Origin: Atrichornis clamosus
Taxonomy: Eukaryota; Chordata; Aves; Passeriformes; Menuridae
NCBI GenBank assembly: GCA_013400975.1
Contig: WBMZ01003275.1
Location: 248,001-312,000 of the forward strand
Length of the DNA stretch: 64,000 nt
Direction of reading: 5' to 3'
Position 1 is the stretch's first letter. Each line of letters starts with the position of its first letter. This document shows positions 13,273 through 25,954 of the stretch, piece after piece. The position numbers and the translations under genes were made by a program. The notes beneath the pieces were generated by a model that did not search any database, was not told the DNA's origin, and saw nothing but the letters and a program-made list of their open reading frames with translations.

Positions 13273-13994
13273 GGGTCAGAAAGTCTGTGTAAGGAGCTCC
13301 TTCAGTGATTAATTGTCCTGGTGCACAGTGTGCAGGTAACCAGGCACTGGTGGAGGCTCTGTGAGGAGCAGATGGAATGGCCCTGGGTTAGACAGGGCCA
13401 GTTCCAGGTGGCTCCATGGCACCCACCTCAGGGCACAGCTGAGCCCTGCAGCCATTGTAGTGGGGCCTTGAGAAAAGTGTTTGTACGGAAGGTTTGAAAA
13501 TACCACAGAGAGAGAGAGGAGGACAGAACCAAAAAAGTTAGAAGCAGCAGATGGAGCACCAAGGTCAGAAGATGAAAAGGAACAACTGCTCCACACCAGA
13601 GCAGAGATTCCCCTGCAGCTTGTGGAGCACCCACGCCAGAGCAGATTAAAAGTCTGAGAAGGACAAAGCAGTGAAGAGGAACCACCATGGGCCAACCATT
13701 ACTGCTGGAGACTGGTGTGAAGGAGTGACATTGAGCTTGAGAAAGAGGGAGGAAAGGTGTTTATTTAATATTTACCTTTCTGTTTCCCACTATCCAGATC
13801 AGCAATTACATTTTTATGAGCTTATTTTCCCTGCGTCTTCTTTGTCCACAACAGTAATTAGTGACCAATCGTCCAGTCTTTAGATCAACCCATGAGCTTT
13901 CTCATTCCTGTTCTTCCTATTTTCTTACCCTGAGGGCAGAATTGAGTGAGCAGCTGGGTGTGAGTTTGGCTGTTAACCAAGCTGACCCACCACA
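13273..13994 (+). mobile_element. ERV solo LTR, second avian family
   Basis: From about 13560 the sequence follows the order I know from a common Neoaves/songbird ERV LTR family. Repeated 'CCA(C)..AGAGCAG' units come first, then AAGTCTGAGAAGGA, a GAGTGACATTGAGCTTGAGAA block, AGGAAAGGTGTTTATTTA, a pyrimidine-rich stretch, ACAGTAATTAGTGACCAAT, GATCAACCCATGAGC, GAGTGAGCAGCTGGGTG, and the terminal GCTGACCCACCACA. The right boundary (CA at 13994) is well supported. The left boundary is uncertain. AGTGG directly after the right end also occurs at 13268-13272, which would give a 5-bp target duplication, but the sequence just inside it does not start with TG. No gag, pol or env sequence adjoins it, so this is a solo LTR. 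Confidence 0.7.
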
Positions 13995-15419
13995 AGTGGT
14001 TGTTAGAGAGATCCTATACATCTCCTACTAAACATCAAAAAATTACTATTTATCCCACACTTAGGCTCACCACTTAGAACACAAGATAGAACATATGTAA
14101 CTTGCACATTGCCACAAAGATTTATCCCACTGATCCTCAACTCTGCTAACTTTTTTTATACGTGGCCATTTACTACTTAGTGTAGCCTTGTTTAGATGCC
14201 AAATTCTCTGTGACAAAAACTATGACACGTGGCTAAAAGACAACATAATAAAAGTGCGGTAAGCACGGTTGCAGAGAGATGTCTTTATCTGCTAGGACAT
14301 AGGCACTCAGGAGAGTGACTGAAGCACTTTCCCCTCTCCTATCTTAATACTTTTTTTCCACCTCACAGTATAGTGAGAAATGAGAGACTTACCTCCTTAG
14401 GCAGAACATTGGTTGTTTGAGCTGCTTTGAACGTAAGACAGTCAGCATCTCACTGCCCTCGGTTACGTATTATTGGCAGCACTTCTTTCCAGGGATTGAA
14501 GGTTTTGAAAGCCAAGAAAAAAAGTGAAACCATTACATGAGTAGTACTGGTGAAAGTGAAGGTGTGAGGGGCTGGTAACTGACAAAATAAGAGGAAATAT
14601 GAAGTGCATTATGAGGGCTCCTAGACAGGAACCATACATAAAAAAAGAAGAATTTGCTAAAGATTCATCTCTAAGTGATATTCCTACCACCTTTTAGTTC
14701 TCCAGAAGGAAGAAATACAAAGGCAGTTGAAAATATGATATATTAATTATACACTTGATAAGGTCACTAGATTTCTAGCTTGCATACCATCCATTTATCC
14801 TGAGTGCTGTTCTCCAGAAATTCCCAATTAACCAAACACTTAAGGAGTAATATTATTCATCTGTGGGCAAAACAGAGTGTACCTCTCAAGGCAGAATTCT
14901 TAGCCATTCAATTAAACAGTGAAATAACATGACATTTTTTGAGTTTTCTCTTGGTTTATGGATTTCTGTGTATGCACATTTTTTGTAATACATACTCCAC
15001 ACAACCATCTGTTCTGAAGTCCTCACATTTCAAAGGTTGGGCTAGTTAATGTTGCAAATACTTCTCAGGAGTTTTCTTCAGTTTCCAGTCTTGTCTTTTA
15101 TTATGATAGAAATTAGTAAAAATTTTAGAACACATTTTATTTTACCTAGCTAAAAGCCTAGCAATTCAATTTATTCAGTAATGCTTCCTTTGGAAAAGTA
15201 TTTTTAAAAATGCATTTTCCAGATACCATTTTTATTATTTATCTGTTTTACCAATACTCACTAGATAAAATTTATTTACAACTTTGAGCCTTTTTCTTTG
15301 GATGAGGTGCTTATACTCAAAGGGAAAAATATGTTCTTTCTCAAATTGTGACCCCTGTGTTCCCTTTGGCTTGATTCTTGTTCTGTGTTAAGAAAAACCT
15401 AAGTGGTCCCATTTTTTTT
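13995..15419. other. unique non-coding stretch between LTR and CR1
   Basis: No gene, RNA gene or further repeat is recognisable between the LTR and the CR1 insertion. The short open frames show no coding character. Confidence 0.5.
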
Positions 15420-17016
15420 CTCCACCTGCTGTAGGAGAAGACCGAGTTCAAAGCCATTTAAGGAAGCTGGAGGTGCACAAGTCCATGGGACCTGACAAGA
15501 TACAACCGTGGGTCCTGAAAGAACTGGCCAAGGAAGTGGCTACGCCACTATCCAACATATTTGAGAAGTCATGGCAATCTGGTGGAGTTCCCACTGACTG
15601 GAAAAGGGGAAACATAATGCCCATTTTTAAAAAGGGAAATAAGGAAGAACCAGGGAACTACAGGTCAGTCAGTCTCACCTCAGCATCTGGCAAGGTCATG
15701 GAGCAGCACCTCCTGGAAACTGTGCTAAGGCACGTGGTAAATAATGAGATGATTGACAACAGCCAACAAGGAATCACTAAAGTCAAACCATGCCTGACAA
15801 ATTTGTTGGCCTTTTACGATAGGGTTAAAGCAGTAGTGGATGAGGGAAGAGCAACAGGCATTGTCTCCCTGGACTTGTACAAAATCACTGTCCCGCATGA
15901 CATCCTTGTCTCTAAAATGGAGAGACATGGATTCGACAGATGGGCTACTGGGTGGATAAAGAATTGGCTGGATGATCACACTCAAAGAGCAGCAGTCAAT
16001 GGCGCAGTGTCCAAATGGAAAGCAGTGACAAGTGGTGTTCCTCGGGGGTCGGTATCGGGACTGGTGCTTTTTAACATCTTTGTTGGTGACATGGACAGTG
16101 GGTTTGAGTGCACCCTCAGTAACTTCACCAATGACACTGAGGTGTGTGATGCAGTCAACACGCTGGAGGGAACGAATGGCACCCAGAGGGACCTTGAGAG
16201 GCTTGAGATATGGGCCCAGGTCATCCTCGTGAAGTTTGACAAGGCCAAGTGCAAGGTCCTGCACCTGGTTTGGGGAAATCCCAAGAACAAATACAGGCTG
16301 GGCAGAGACTGGAAAGAGACTAGCCCTGGGGGGAAGGACTTAGGGTTTCTGGTGGACAAAAACCTCGACATGGCTCAGCAGTGCATCCTTGCAGCCCAGA
16401 AAGCCATCTGTATCCTGGGCTGCAGTCAAAGCAGCATGGCCAGTGGGTCGAGGGAGGTGATTGTCCCCCTCTATTCTGCTCTGGTGAGACCCCACCTGGA
16501 GTACTGTGTTCAGGTCTGGGGCCCCCCGCACAAGAAAGATGTTGACATGTTGGAACAAGTCCAGAGGGGAGTCAAGCTGACAACAGGGCTGGAGCACATC
16601 TCCGATGAAGGCAGGTTGAGAGACAGGGGCCTGTTCAGTCTGGAGAAGAGAAGGCTTCGGGGATACCTGATAACAGTCTTCCAGTACCTAAAGGGGGCCT
16701 GCAAGAGAGATAAAGAGGGACTTTTCACAAGGGCATGTAGTGACAGGACAAGGGGGAATGGCTTTAAGCTGAAGGAGATTAGGTTTAGTTTGGATATTAG
16801 AGAGAAAGTGTTTACTGTGAGGGTGGTAAGGCTCTGGAATAGATTGCCTAGAGAGGTTGTGGACTCCCCATCCCTGGAAGTGTTCAAGGCCAGGTTGGAC
16901 AGGGTTTTGAATAACCTGGTCTAGTGGAAGGTGTCCTTGCCCATGGCAGAAGGGTTGGAACTAGAGTATCTTTAAGGTCTCTTCCAGCCCTAACTATTCT
17001 ATCATTCTATGATTCT
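15420..17016 (+). mobile_element. 5'-truncated CR1 LINE with near-intact 3' half
   Basis: This is a CR1 non-LTR retrotransposon. The frame opens at the truncation point with V-G-E-D-R-V-Q-S-H-L and continues into the HKSMGPDK reverse-transcriptase start. It runs to the usual CR1 terminus N-N-L-V and stop at 16922-16924. The 3' UTR carries the familiar TAGTGGAAGGTGTCC, GGTTGGAACTAGA and AAGGTCTCTTCCAGCCC blocks and ends in the degenerate octamer series ATTCTATC/ATTCTATG/ATTCT at 16996-17016. There is no poly(A) tail and no obvious target duplication, as is usual for CR1. The 5' two thirds of a full element (ORF1, endonuclease) are absent. The octamer tail and amino-acid similarity make the family call firm; the subfamily is not resolved. 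Confidence 0.95.
15431..16924 (+). pseudogene. CR1 ORF2 fragment: reverse transcriptase and C-terminal region
   Basis: About 498 codons are open in one frame, from the truncation to the native stop. There is no native initiator; the first in-frame ATG is at 15485 inside the MGPDK motif. Recognisable reverse-transcriptase landmarks, with residues counted from the GTG at 15473, are: HKSMGPDK (1-8), LKELAKEVATPLSNIFEKSW (15-34), DWKRGNIMPIFKKG (42-55), NYRSVSLTS (62-70), the motif A region SLDLYK-ITVPHDIL (about 132-145), the motif B region TSGVPRGS (about 187-194), and the catalytic box. That box reads FTND where LINE reverse transcriptases have FADD. In motif A, about two residues of the usual KAFDTV are missing in frame. 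The CR1 C-terminal block [15 protein letters not shown] through ARLDRVLNNLV follows. The catalytic changes make this copy almost certainly inactive, yet no stop or frameshift is present. It is a remnant, not a host gene. Confidence 0.9.
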
Positions 17017-19659
17017 AAAGGATACTCTGCCAACAGGCAAACTTCTTCTCAGATTTGATTTTACCTGAAATGTTCTCTTAATTTTCTCTCAGAATATCTA
17101 AAATGATAATAAGCATGCCCATGTCCTAAAACTTTAGGTTTTGTCTCAGTCACCAACAGGAAATTATATCAGATAGTATGGCTGGTGGCTGAACCATCAA
17201 ATCATTGAATTTTGGTAGTAACAGATGTAATAAGCAGTTCCTTCCTGTTAAGTGTGCTATTTGCTTTAATAAATCTACAGTTTTCTCATTTTTGTGCTAA
17301 ATTTTGCTCAGAAATTAATTTGTTCTCCCATGTACTCCATGTTAAACTCCAGTTAGAAGAAAAAGCAAACTTTCTTTGAAACTGAATTACTAAACTGGAA
17401 AACTGTAATTATGCTGAAGAGTAACAGAAATATTATATTCACCTGCTTTTATATTCTAAAGAGGGGTATTACAAAATGCAGGTCTTCTTGGTTTTGACCC
17501 TGTCAAAGCAATGGGAAAACAAAGTATTAATGTCAGATTAACACTCCAGCACACTTTCCAGCTGAATGACAAAGACATAAATGCACACTTATTGTGCAAC
17601 CCACCTCCTGTGGTTTTTTTCCCTTCAGAAAAGAAACAATGCAAAGGAGAAGTCTTAAGTACCATGCTGTTAAATTAGGGCTTAAGAGTCACATTTCAAG
17701 GAAGAAAAGGCAACATGAAGACAACTTGATGAGAACCTTCCATGTGCCTCTCTAAAGATCATATCTTCCTGCCAAAGTGATATGGCCAGCCTTTCTCAAA
17801 ACTGAGTCTGTCTTGTCTCGTTGGCCTCGATGTGAGTGCGTATGTCTGCCTTGAGAAAATCTGAATAAATCGCTGCTTCTTGATGATTTTTTTGTGTGTG
17901 AAAGTCATTACAGTTCTATGTTCTGCTGCCATACACATAGAAGTGTGTACATAGGTGTACTGGCAGACCTACATTTCAACTGGAATGACAACATGTTCTC
18001 TGATAGATCAAATTAGTAAACTAGAGCAAGGAAGTTAGAGTGGTTAGCCAAATAACATTGAGTTCTTTTCAATTCTGAAAAAATGTCAAAAAGTAGAAGA
18101 CAAAAACCAACTAAAATACCCACTTTTCTAAGATTTTAAGACCCTTACTCTTTAAAACAAACAAATTGTCCTCCTTTTTAGTTTATTGTCAAGAGTGTTT
18201 TTCCCATTAATGCTTTGCCATCTAATTTATCATCTCTGGGCACATGTGATAGAAGATAATAGAATCATATCGACTATTGGGACAATTGGATCTAACCCTG
18301 AATTCACTTTTTTTAAACTGTTTGATCATTTAGGTAATCATTTCAGAATCTTCCCCAAAGAGTAGTCGAGAATATTTAAGTACCAAAGCATTTTGTCACG
18401 TATTCATTTTCAAAACAAAAGCAGAAAAGGCATTTAGAAAATTAGTACCAGTGACAATGAGGTTATTAAGTGCTAAATGTCATGAAAATGAAACATCTGA
18501 GTGCTTCAGCTTCCTGAAAATAAAGCCAAGAGCATGACTCTAATTTGCCTGAAACTTAATGTTTTAAGGAAAAATTAGTTCGCATTTTCAGCTGATAGCA
18601 AAGTGGTTGATGTCCTATAGTTTCAGTGGATTACAATTAGAAAAAATGACAAGTCCATGTAATGACAGGTAGAAATACTGCAAAATTAATCCAAGTATGG
18701 GAGACCAATTTACATTTTCATAGGGATATTTTACAAATTCATCTGTTGTGGGCAGTTGTGTCGTGGATGGTGATGTTTGGCAGACTACAATGAAAGGAGT
18801 TTCTGCAATTTAGTTGACATAATAAATTCTCTGAAAAAGATCACAGCATTACAGCAGTTAACAAGTTTGGATATGATCCATTTGACAGCTATCAACCTTT
18901 GCGTTGAGACCCCCTACTATGAAGGGGTCTTTTATCACATGCAATCATTGTCATTCTTTTGCTTTCAAAAATGTACAATTGTCTGCTTTTATTTAGATAT
19001 ATGCATATGTTAGAGTGTTAAAATAATTCTTTAACACTTTTTCTCTAATATTGATATGCTGGAAATAATAATATCATCGTCTAAGAAGCAAAGAACTTAG
19101 TTGTAGTACGGAGTTGAGTACTTTAGGCTTGTAATGGAACTATCAGTATAAGAAAATTCTGGTTTTCATTTTTAAATCTGACCTTTCTTTTATTTTAGTC
19201 ATCTAAATGTCTTAATCAAAATATTTAGGTGAAAGAAAATTATTGAAATTAAATTGGGAAGCTGTTTGATACATTTACTAAGACCAAAGGAAGACCTTTT
19301 TCAGTGATTTCACACACTTCAAAGGTTTTTTTAAAAAACAAAAAAATTAATTAAATCCAGAAATACATGATATAGATGTTATCTTGTGGGATGTCAGCAA
19401 TGAATGCTTTTCACACTGTGTATGACTTCTTAACTGTCAATGGCTCAAAACCCTATCACTTGAAAAGTACGTTTAGTGGAGCTACACCTTAGCTAGAAAT
19501 CAGCAATTTGAGTACATAACTTTCACAGTCATTGCAAAAAAAGGCATACAGAAACTGATGAGAAAGAATGGCTGTGGGTGTGTGGATGCAGCAAGGAACT
19601 TGTACTCCTACGGACATGCACTTGCAGAGACTTAAGCACTCTCCCTCAGCATACATTTG
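17017..19659. other. unique AT-rich non-coding stretch
   Basis: No gene is visible. A weak match to a CR1 3' end (AGAATCATA followed by a GGATCTAACCC-like block) lies at about 18258-18300 but is too short to call. The 18.4-18.75 kb part has balanced composition and no repeat signature, which is compatible with, but not proof of, a conserved non-coding element. Confidence 0.45.
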
Positions 19660-19790
19660 TAAATTCATAGAATTTAAAGCTGAAATAGGCCATTATATTT
19701 TAACCTGTGGCCTTTTATATGAAGTCAAATAACTCAATCTAGAATTTGGGACAACTCTTTAAAATCTATTTCGGACAAACTGAAAAAAAA
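19660..19790 (-). mobile_element. probable ancient CR1 3'-end remnant
   Basis: ATTCATAGAATTTAAAGCTG, then a purine-rich AATAGGCCATTATAT block and ACCTGTGGCC, follows the order of the reverse-complemented 3' end of ancient amniote CR1 elements (TCATAGA, AAGGCCAGAAGGGACCATTATGATC-type, then CCTGTGT-like). Divergence is high and the fragment is short. The call could be wrong. Confidence 0.4.
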
Positions 19791-22700
19791 GGGTTGTGAA
19801 TTAAGCACTCTCTTTTCCCCATACTGTCTGTAATTATGAGAGATCTTAGTCTCCAGTGCTACCTTGTCTCATCTTTCCACAAACAAAACTATGGCCATTT
19901 CAGGAATATTTAATGTTATTGTTCTCCCATCTACGCTGATGATGCTGTGTTAATTTACTGTTATATGTGACTCCTGAAATTTGATTTTGTCAACCGTGAA
20001 GTCTCACATGAGGCAGAGATCTGAACAAATTACTTCACTGTGGTTCTTTGATGAATCTATGTCTACGCCTATTACTATTGTATTTGCTCCTGAAAATCAG
20101 ATTTTTCCTACTACAAAAACCTTCAGGAGACACAGACTCAAAAAAACCCCATCACTGGTGTTCTCCAGGAGATGAAAAGGTGGAAAAGCTGTAAAGCTTT
20201 TAATTTTGGATTACTGAGATGTTTAGCTAGGACAACATCTTAGATTATATCAAATGTGCACACAATTGCACACTAAAATTTAAGGTTTGTACATTAAATT
20301 AACTGACTTATATTATTTTAAATTTTGAAAACAGATTTTCCTTTAACAGAAAGCCTTCAAAAATATCCAAAATATGAAGCCAGTTTTAGACTTATGAAAA
20401 AAATACCTGGAAAAAAACTATTGAGTGGAAAATCACACATGTGATAGTGAGAGATTAAGGACACAAACATGAGTGCAACTGAGTTAGTGGAATCTTTCCT
20501 TCCTTAGACCTTTTTCTGCTCCTTCCCTCTCCCTTTCTCTGAGAGGAGAGACCAGACCTGCAAGTAATTGTTCACCCCAGGAGGAAATGAGAAGCAGGAG
20601 GACAATGAAAGCAGATGAAAGCAAAGTCAAGTCTCAAGGGATATGAGGCTCTGGATGATTTGGGGGTAATGGAAACCAACAAACCATAAAGTCACTGCTA
20701 CAAAGTTAGATTTTACTACTCCCAGACATTTTCCACTCTTCCCTGGGACAGAGAGTAGCACTCAATTTTGTACGTATTTCTGAGGAGCTATGTTTGGATG
20801 TACAGTGCCAATGTTTAGAACAGGGAGTACAATCCATTTTCCTTGCAAATCACAAGCAGGCATTGTCTGCTTTTGTTTAATTTTTTTTTTTTTATGGATA
20901 TCAGTCCCTGGTCAAATTAATTGGCCTAGCCAGCAGAAATCTGCAAGCTATGCAGCTGAAGTTGCTGACCTTCTAAAAAATTAGCATTCTCTGTTTTCTG
21001 GCAAGCACCCAAACACTCTGAGCTGTCTGTACCATACTCTGTTGATGGACAAACATCACCCTAAATTTTGACTGCTAGTTTCTCTGGAAAAGAAAAATTA
21101 CCTCCATACAGCATGATCCCAGTGCTCTTTGGAAAACTGATGATCATGCACTGGATAATTACTAGACAATGGAAGTTTACTTCTGTGATGTGTTGGAAAG
21201 TTTGACTCTTCCTGGGGACTAAACTGCTGTCACCTCACAGGCAAGTAATTGCCTCACCCACCAGATACAGTCTCAAAAGTATTTATGGAGATGAGCTTCA
21301 TCATGTGTGTGAAGACTGGGAATTAATTGCTTCATGAATTTGTCAGAGCCCAGCTCATGCCAAATCAGGCACCCAGGCAGGGTGCTCCTGAACTTCTCCA
21401 GTCTGGTTCCTCTGTTAATTGTTGTTATCAGTAACTATCATTTGCTACATAATTGCATGGGACTTGGCACACATCTTGATAATAATCATAATCATAATCA
21501 TACTAATCATCTTGTTATTATTATTAATAAAACTAACAATAAATTACATACTATGATAATGACAGTTTAATTTAAAAGTCATCTTATTTTTAACTCTCAG
21601 AAGTCAAATATATATGATTGTGTTAATACTTCTCTTAATCTGAAAATTGACAAAAACAAAACAGCCACTGCTAAATTAATCCAATTAAAAAACTTTAAAA
21701 TATGTGGGATTACACAAAAAGTGTAGTGAGTTCTATTCCCATACTTAATTTCAATGGGAAGTATTTTCTATTATACTCTCACTGGTACAAGATAGGAAAA
21801 CAGAAGGCCCCAGATCTCATCATTGTGCCTGACAGAAAACCAACTCTTTTTACTAAAATTAATTAATTTTTTCTTTTCTGCTCTTTTAATGTGTCCAAAG
21901 GCATCTTCAGATATTTAATTGCTATACTCTTAGAACAAATATTAGATAATGCTTCTGTTTTTTATTTGTTAGAGAAAAAAAATAATCACTTCTGCCCCAT
22001 AAGACAAGTATCTTCTAAGCTCAGGAAGAGAAGTGTGGAGTCTGATATCACACCAGTAAAACTTTTTCCCTTCCCACAGCTACTGTCTCAGCCTTCCACA
22101 AGATTCTATGAAACATTTGTTCCATTGCCTGCATCTCCCAGTCACTCATGACAGAATAGAAATCAGCTCAGTCATTTTAATCACTACATTTTCTTGCAAA
22201 CCACAGCCCTGGGCCTAATAATTCTGCATTTTTGCTGCAAAAAAATATAACTTCATATAACAATAATAGGAATTCTCTATGTGGAACATATATTCATATA
22301 TAATAAATTTTTTTCTGCAGAGTAGGCTCCATCTCTTTTGATCTGCATTGTGTATTACTTCCACAAATGTGATTCTGGTTGCTGGCTAAAATTCTGATAT
22401 GTGAGGACAAAAAGAAGTAAAGGCGCATACTCTTCTCACTGCAGAAGTAAAGATGAGATTAGATTCTCTGCCTATGCTCCAACAATCAGAAAAATAAATA
22501 GAAATGTTAGATATCACCTTCAGGTTGTAAAGATAGTTAATAAATGGAAAATTGGTAGACTCCACAGCATTTTTAGAACTTATAAAAGAACGGTTTGATA
22601 AACATGTGTCGAGAGTGACACTGTACCAGCTGATCCAGCCTCAGGGCAAAGATGATCACCTCACAGTGCCCATTCTAGCCCTAGGTGGTATGGTTGAGTT

Positions 22701-23899
22701 AGTGTATATCCCTACTATTTTCTTGCTGTAGCAATGAATTCTGAAGTGACGAGAAAGTATATGCACCTTCAAAGTTAACTAGCTTCTGAAACAGCATTTG
22801 AGGTGTTTGATTGAAATAATTGCACTCAGGCAATCAATACTATGGCATATTTTAAATATCTTTGAAAACAATTGACTACATTAAACTTCTTTCTCATAAG
22901 TCACACCTCCCTTCAGTAGTGAAACTTTTGTGAATCTCACTGGCACAACTGCACTTTCAGGAACGTTGAGTAGCACCAACACAAAGAAATTAAATCCTGT
23001 TATTTAAGAATTCTGCAACTGGACTAACTTCTGCATCTGCAGCAGCCTTAATTTGTAGAGAAGTAAAAAAAAAATCCATCTGCATTATATATTTCTATTA
23101 CTTTAGACTTTATGAGAATAAATCTATAAAACAAACTGTGAACAGGTTCTGAGGCTATATTTCAGATTTCTCAATAGGTCGCAGTGAAGATATGTGACTA
23201 TGTAGAAGAAAAGCTAAAGTTCAGAGTGAATACTGAACTGTACCACCCAAAAAACACTGAATGTGATTTGTCTTACTTTATATCTGTTTTGTCAGGTGTC
23301 CAGTCTAAGGCAGCTGCTCAGTCAATGTTAAATCTGCAGTCAATGAAAGAGGCTGGTAACTCCTGATGAGTTCACCTAGTCTAAAACAAAAATCTGAGGG
23401 GTAGGATGAATCACTTATGAGTGGGAAAAAATTCTTTATTTGCTGCTAAAAGCAGATCTCAGTACCTTTCATAAGACTAAAACTATGTGTGACTAGAACT
23501 AAAGCTAGAAATTGACATGTTTTTAGTATATGACAACACTATCGATGTATGGAAAAAGTGTAGTGCAGTATTTTCTGCATTTATGTCAGGTTTTTAATGC
23601 CAAAAGCATAAATATTAATATCAGATTTGGTACATTAGTGTAATTTCTCTTCTCACTCTCCCCTTTTAATTCCATGTCATCTACGTGTCACAGAACCGAG
23701 ATTACGCTAGACTTTCTAATTGTATTTTCTTTCTCACAGAGTGAAGAGGTGCCTTTTAGCAGAGGTAATATTTATAATCACTATTTCCATAATTGTAGCA
23801 AGTGAATGAAAATGGAACAAGCATAACTTGTATTTGTAGACTTTGACATTTTGTGGGAAAGGTCAGCACCCTTGGATGCAGCGAGGAGACTTGATTGTT
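19791..23899. other. unique AT-rich non-coding stretch with a simple repeat
   Basis: No gene or clear interspersed element is visible. The only low-complexity feature is the ATA/ATC tract at 21479-21530, listed separately. The poly(T) run near 20880 is short. Confidence 0.5.
21479..21530. repeat. imperfect trinucleotide/hexanucleotide tract (AAT/ATC)
   Basis: Consecutive ATAATC units pass into ATTATTATTATT. It is a short simple-sequence tract and potentially polymorphic. Confidence 0.75.
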
Positions 23900-24440
23900 G
23901 CAATTTCAATGTCCATTGGTAGAAGTATTGATCACATTCTTGCTCAAGTGGTGGTCATAGTCTTGATTCACTGAGGGTGGTGGAAGCCCACAAAACACAA
24001 AGTCCGGTGGGTTAATGTTGCACACCCGGGTACCTCCCCTGGGGCAGGGAGTTTCATACTGGATAATGTGGCACTGTGGATCACAGGACACTCTGGGAGT
24101 CTCTGATGTTTTATGATACCTTCTAAGACATTACAGCTGCCTCTTACATCAGTGTAGTTAATTATGGCCCATCAGAAAGGATGAACATCCTACACGTGAA
24201 CGTCCTGGCACTTTCCAGGAGTGAAGTTTCCACAGCTGACCCACTTGTGTAAGGACTTCGGCACAATAAAAAGCACTATCCTACCTCTCAGGATTTGTGT
24301 CTTATCAGCCTCTTCCTTTATCTTGTTCAACACCCAACTTGTACCCTCCGGTGATGGGTGCACACCCCCTCTGCACCTGGGAGGTTACTTGGTGCATCAC
24401 CAGCAAAGTACTGTGCTGCTTTTGCAAATGGTCAATTTTT
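23900..24440 (+). mobile_element. possible old LTR or LTR-like block (unassigned)
   Basis: This block is GC-richer than its surroundings, with several CpGs and sharp composition edges. It holds a plus-strand AATAAA at about 24267-24272, followed by a CTACCTCTCAGGATTTGTG stretch and a pyrimidine-rich region. That order resembles the polyadenylation signal, R and U5 of avian ERV LTRs. I cannot define TG/CA ends or a target duplication, nor name a family. On the minus strand a 61-codon open frame covers 23906-24091. It is not a known protein to me and is probably incidental. Confidence 0.3.
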
Positions 24441-25949
24441 GAGTTATTAGCCATTAACATTCCAGTCTCACACATTTCTAAGCACCAGAGCTGGCTAAGT
24501 CCCTGATCCCATAAACAATAGGCTGCTTTCCATTTCCCTCATGCTTCTCTTCAAGAACTAAAGGAAGTAACATAAGAAACAGTCTAAAAGAAAAAATGTA
24601 CAGAGCAGCCAGGCAGGATCCAAACAACTTAAACATAAATCAGTTCAAGCCCTAAACAGTAATTTTACAGCATCGCCCAACTTCCCTCATTCCCCCAAAA
24701 CTATGTGGAACATAAGGACTGTTAGTATTGTTTGGGACATTACAAATATATAGGCAATTTTTTTATTGACACTACTTGTGTAGGAGGGGTTTTTTTTTCC
24801 TCTGACATTTTACAATATCTTCAAATTTATAGAGGTGTAAACCATTAATTCCTAATCAGTGAATTCAGTCCTCTGCAGAGACACAAATAAAATCATGGCA
24901 GCCAACAATATTTTAGTTCTGCAATAAAATTTTGGCAAAATCTTTCCTCTCAACTTGAAAGCCTGAATTTGCACCACTAAAGTTATCTGGAACATTTTCT
25001 CTCCTCAAAACAATGGCAGGTCATGTCGTTAAAGTACAGTTGTTAGTCAGGTGCAATACTGAAGGCAGTGTGCCTCCCACTGCATGAATACAGAATATTT
25101 GTTCCTGAACCTCTCCTCCCTTGGTGGTGAGCTCCTCAGCAATGGCACCAGGGAGAACAAGTCCATGCTGGGTTATACTTGCTCATGCGTTGTCCAAAGA
25201 GCAAAATATTTCTTCGGACTCAACCGTGGATCAAACATGACAAATTTGGAGCTCTGAGTACATGGTTCTGTCGTGCTTCCTACATCTCTAAAGAAAGTGA
25301 ACATGTTTTACCACTACCTATCATAACACCTAGAGTGCAAACACTGTATTTTTAATTTTTTGCCTAAATCTATTTCTAAACCTGCACCATGCCCACTGTA
25401 GAACAGGTCTCCACTTCTTGCATTTAATTTTAAAAAAATTAACCAAAAAACCCAAAAAAAACCCTACTTTTTCAGATGTATCGTAGTGAGGTAGGCAGAG
25501 AGGGATCAAGAGCATGGACAAGTTATGGGGAAGGGGAGCCTAGAATCTGAGCCTCAGAAGACCTATAATCTTTATCTATTATAAAGAGAGACAACTGTTT
25601 GACTGTCCTTCGATATCTTGATGAAACTAGTATTTCAATTGATACTGAATGTGTAGAGAGGAAATATATTTCTCTAAACACAACATGCTATGAAGATAAT
25701 CATTTTTGTTATTGAACCATAAAGGACCTAAATACATGAAAAAATAGTTTAAGAACAATTTAGGGTCATAAATTAAATATTCATTAGATACCTTTCTTTT
25801 TGTTCTGATACCTTCACATACCTCAAGTTCATTTCGGACGAAGCATAGAACTGTCAAAACCTGTCAAGATAATTCATGCTCACCATGGCAAAATCAAGTT
25901 CCAGGAGACAGAGAGCACTGAAGTTGCTCACAGGACCCAAATTCTCATA
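24441..25949. other. unique non-coding stretch
   Basis: No gene, RNA gene or recognisable repeat is visible. Short A-rich and T-rich runs occur near 24790 and 25440. Confidence 0.5.
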
Positions 25950-25954
25950 CATAC
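25950..25954. repeat. 5-bp target-site duplication, left copy
   Basis: CATAC immediately precedes the TG end of the solo LTR and is repeated exactly at 26546-26550 just beyond its CA end. Five base pairs is the duplication length typical of ERVL-type and some ERV1 integrases. Confidence 0.85.

Noticed and set aside
13309..13695. 128-codon minus-strand frame
   Set aside because: It lies within LTR sequence on the opposite strand; GC-richer LTR composition explains the absence of stops.
15725..16264. 179-codon minus-strand open frame and other opposite-strand frames inside the CR1
   Set aside because: They are shadows of the plus-strand CR1 coding sequence and resemble no protein.
18258..18300. 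CR1 tail-like AGAATCATA segment
   Set aside because: Only a few short blocks fit and flanking sequence does not continue the match.
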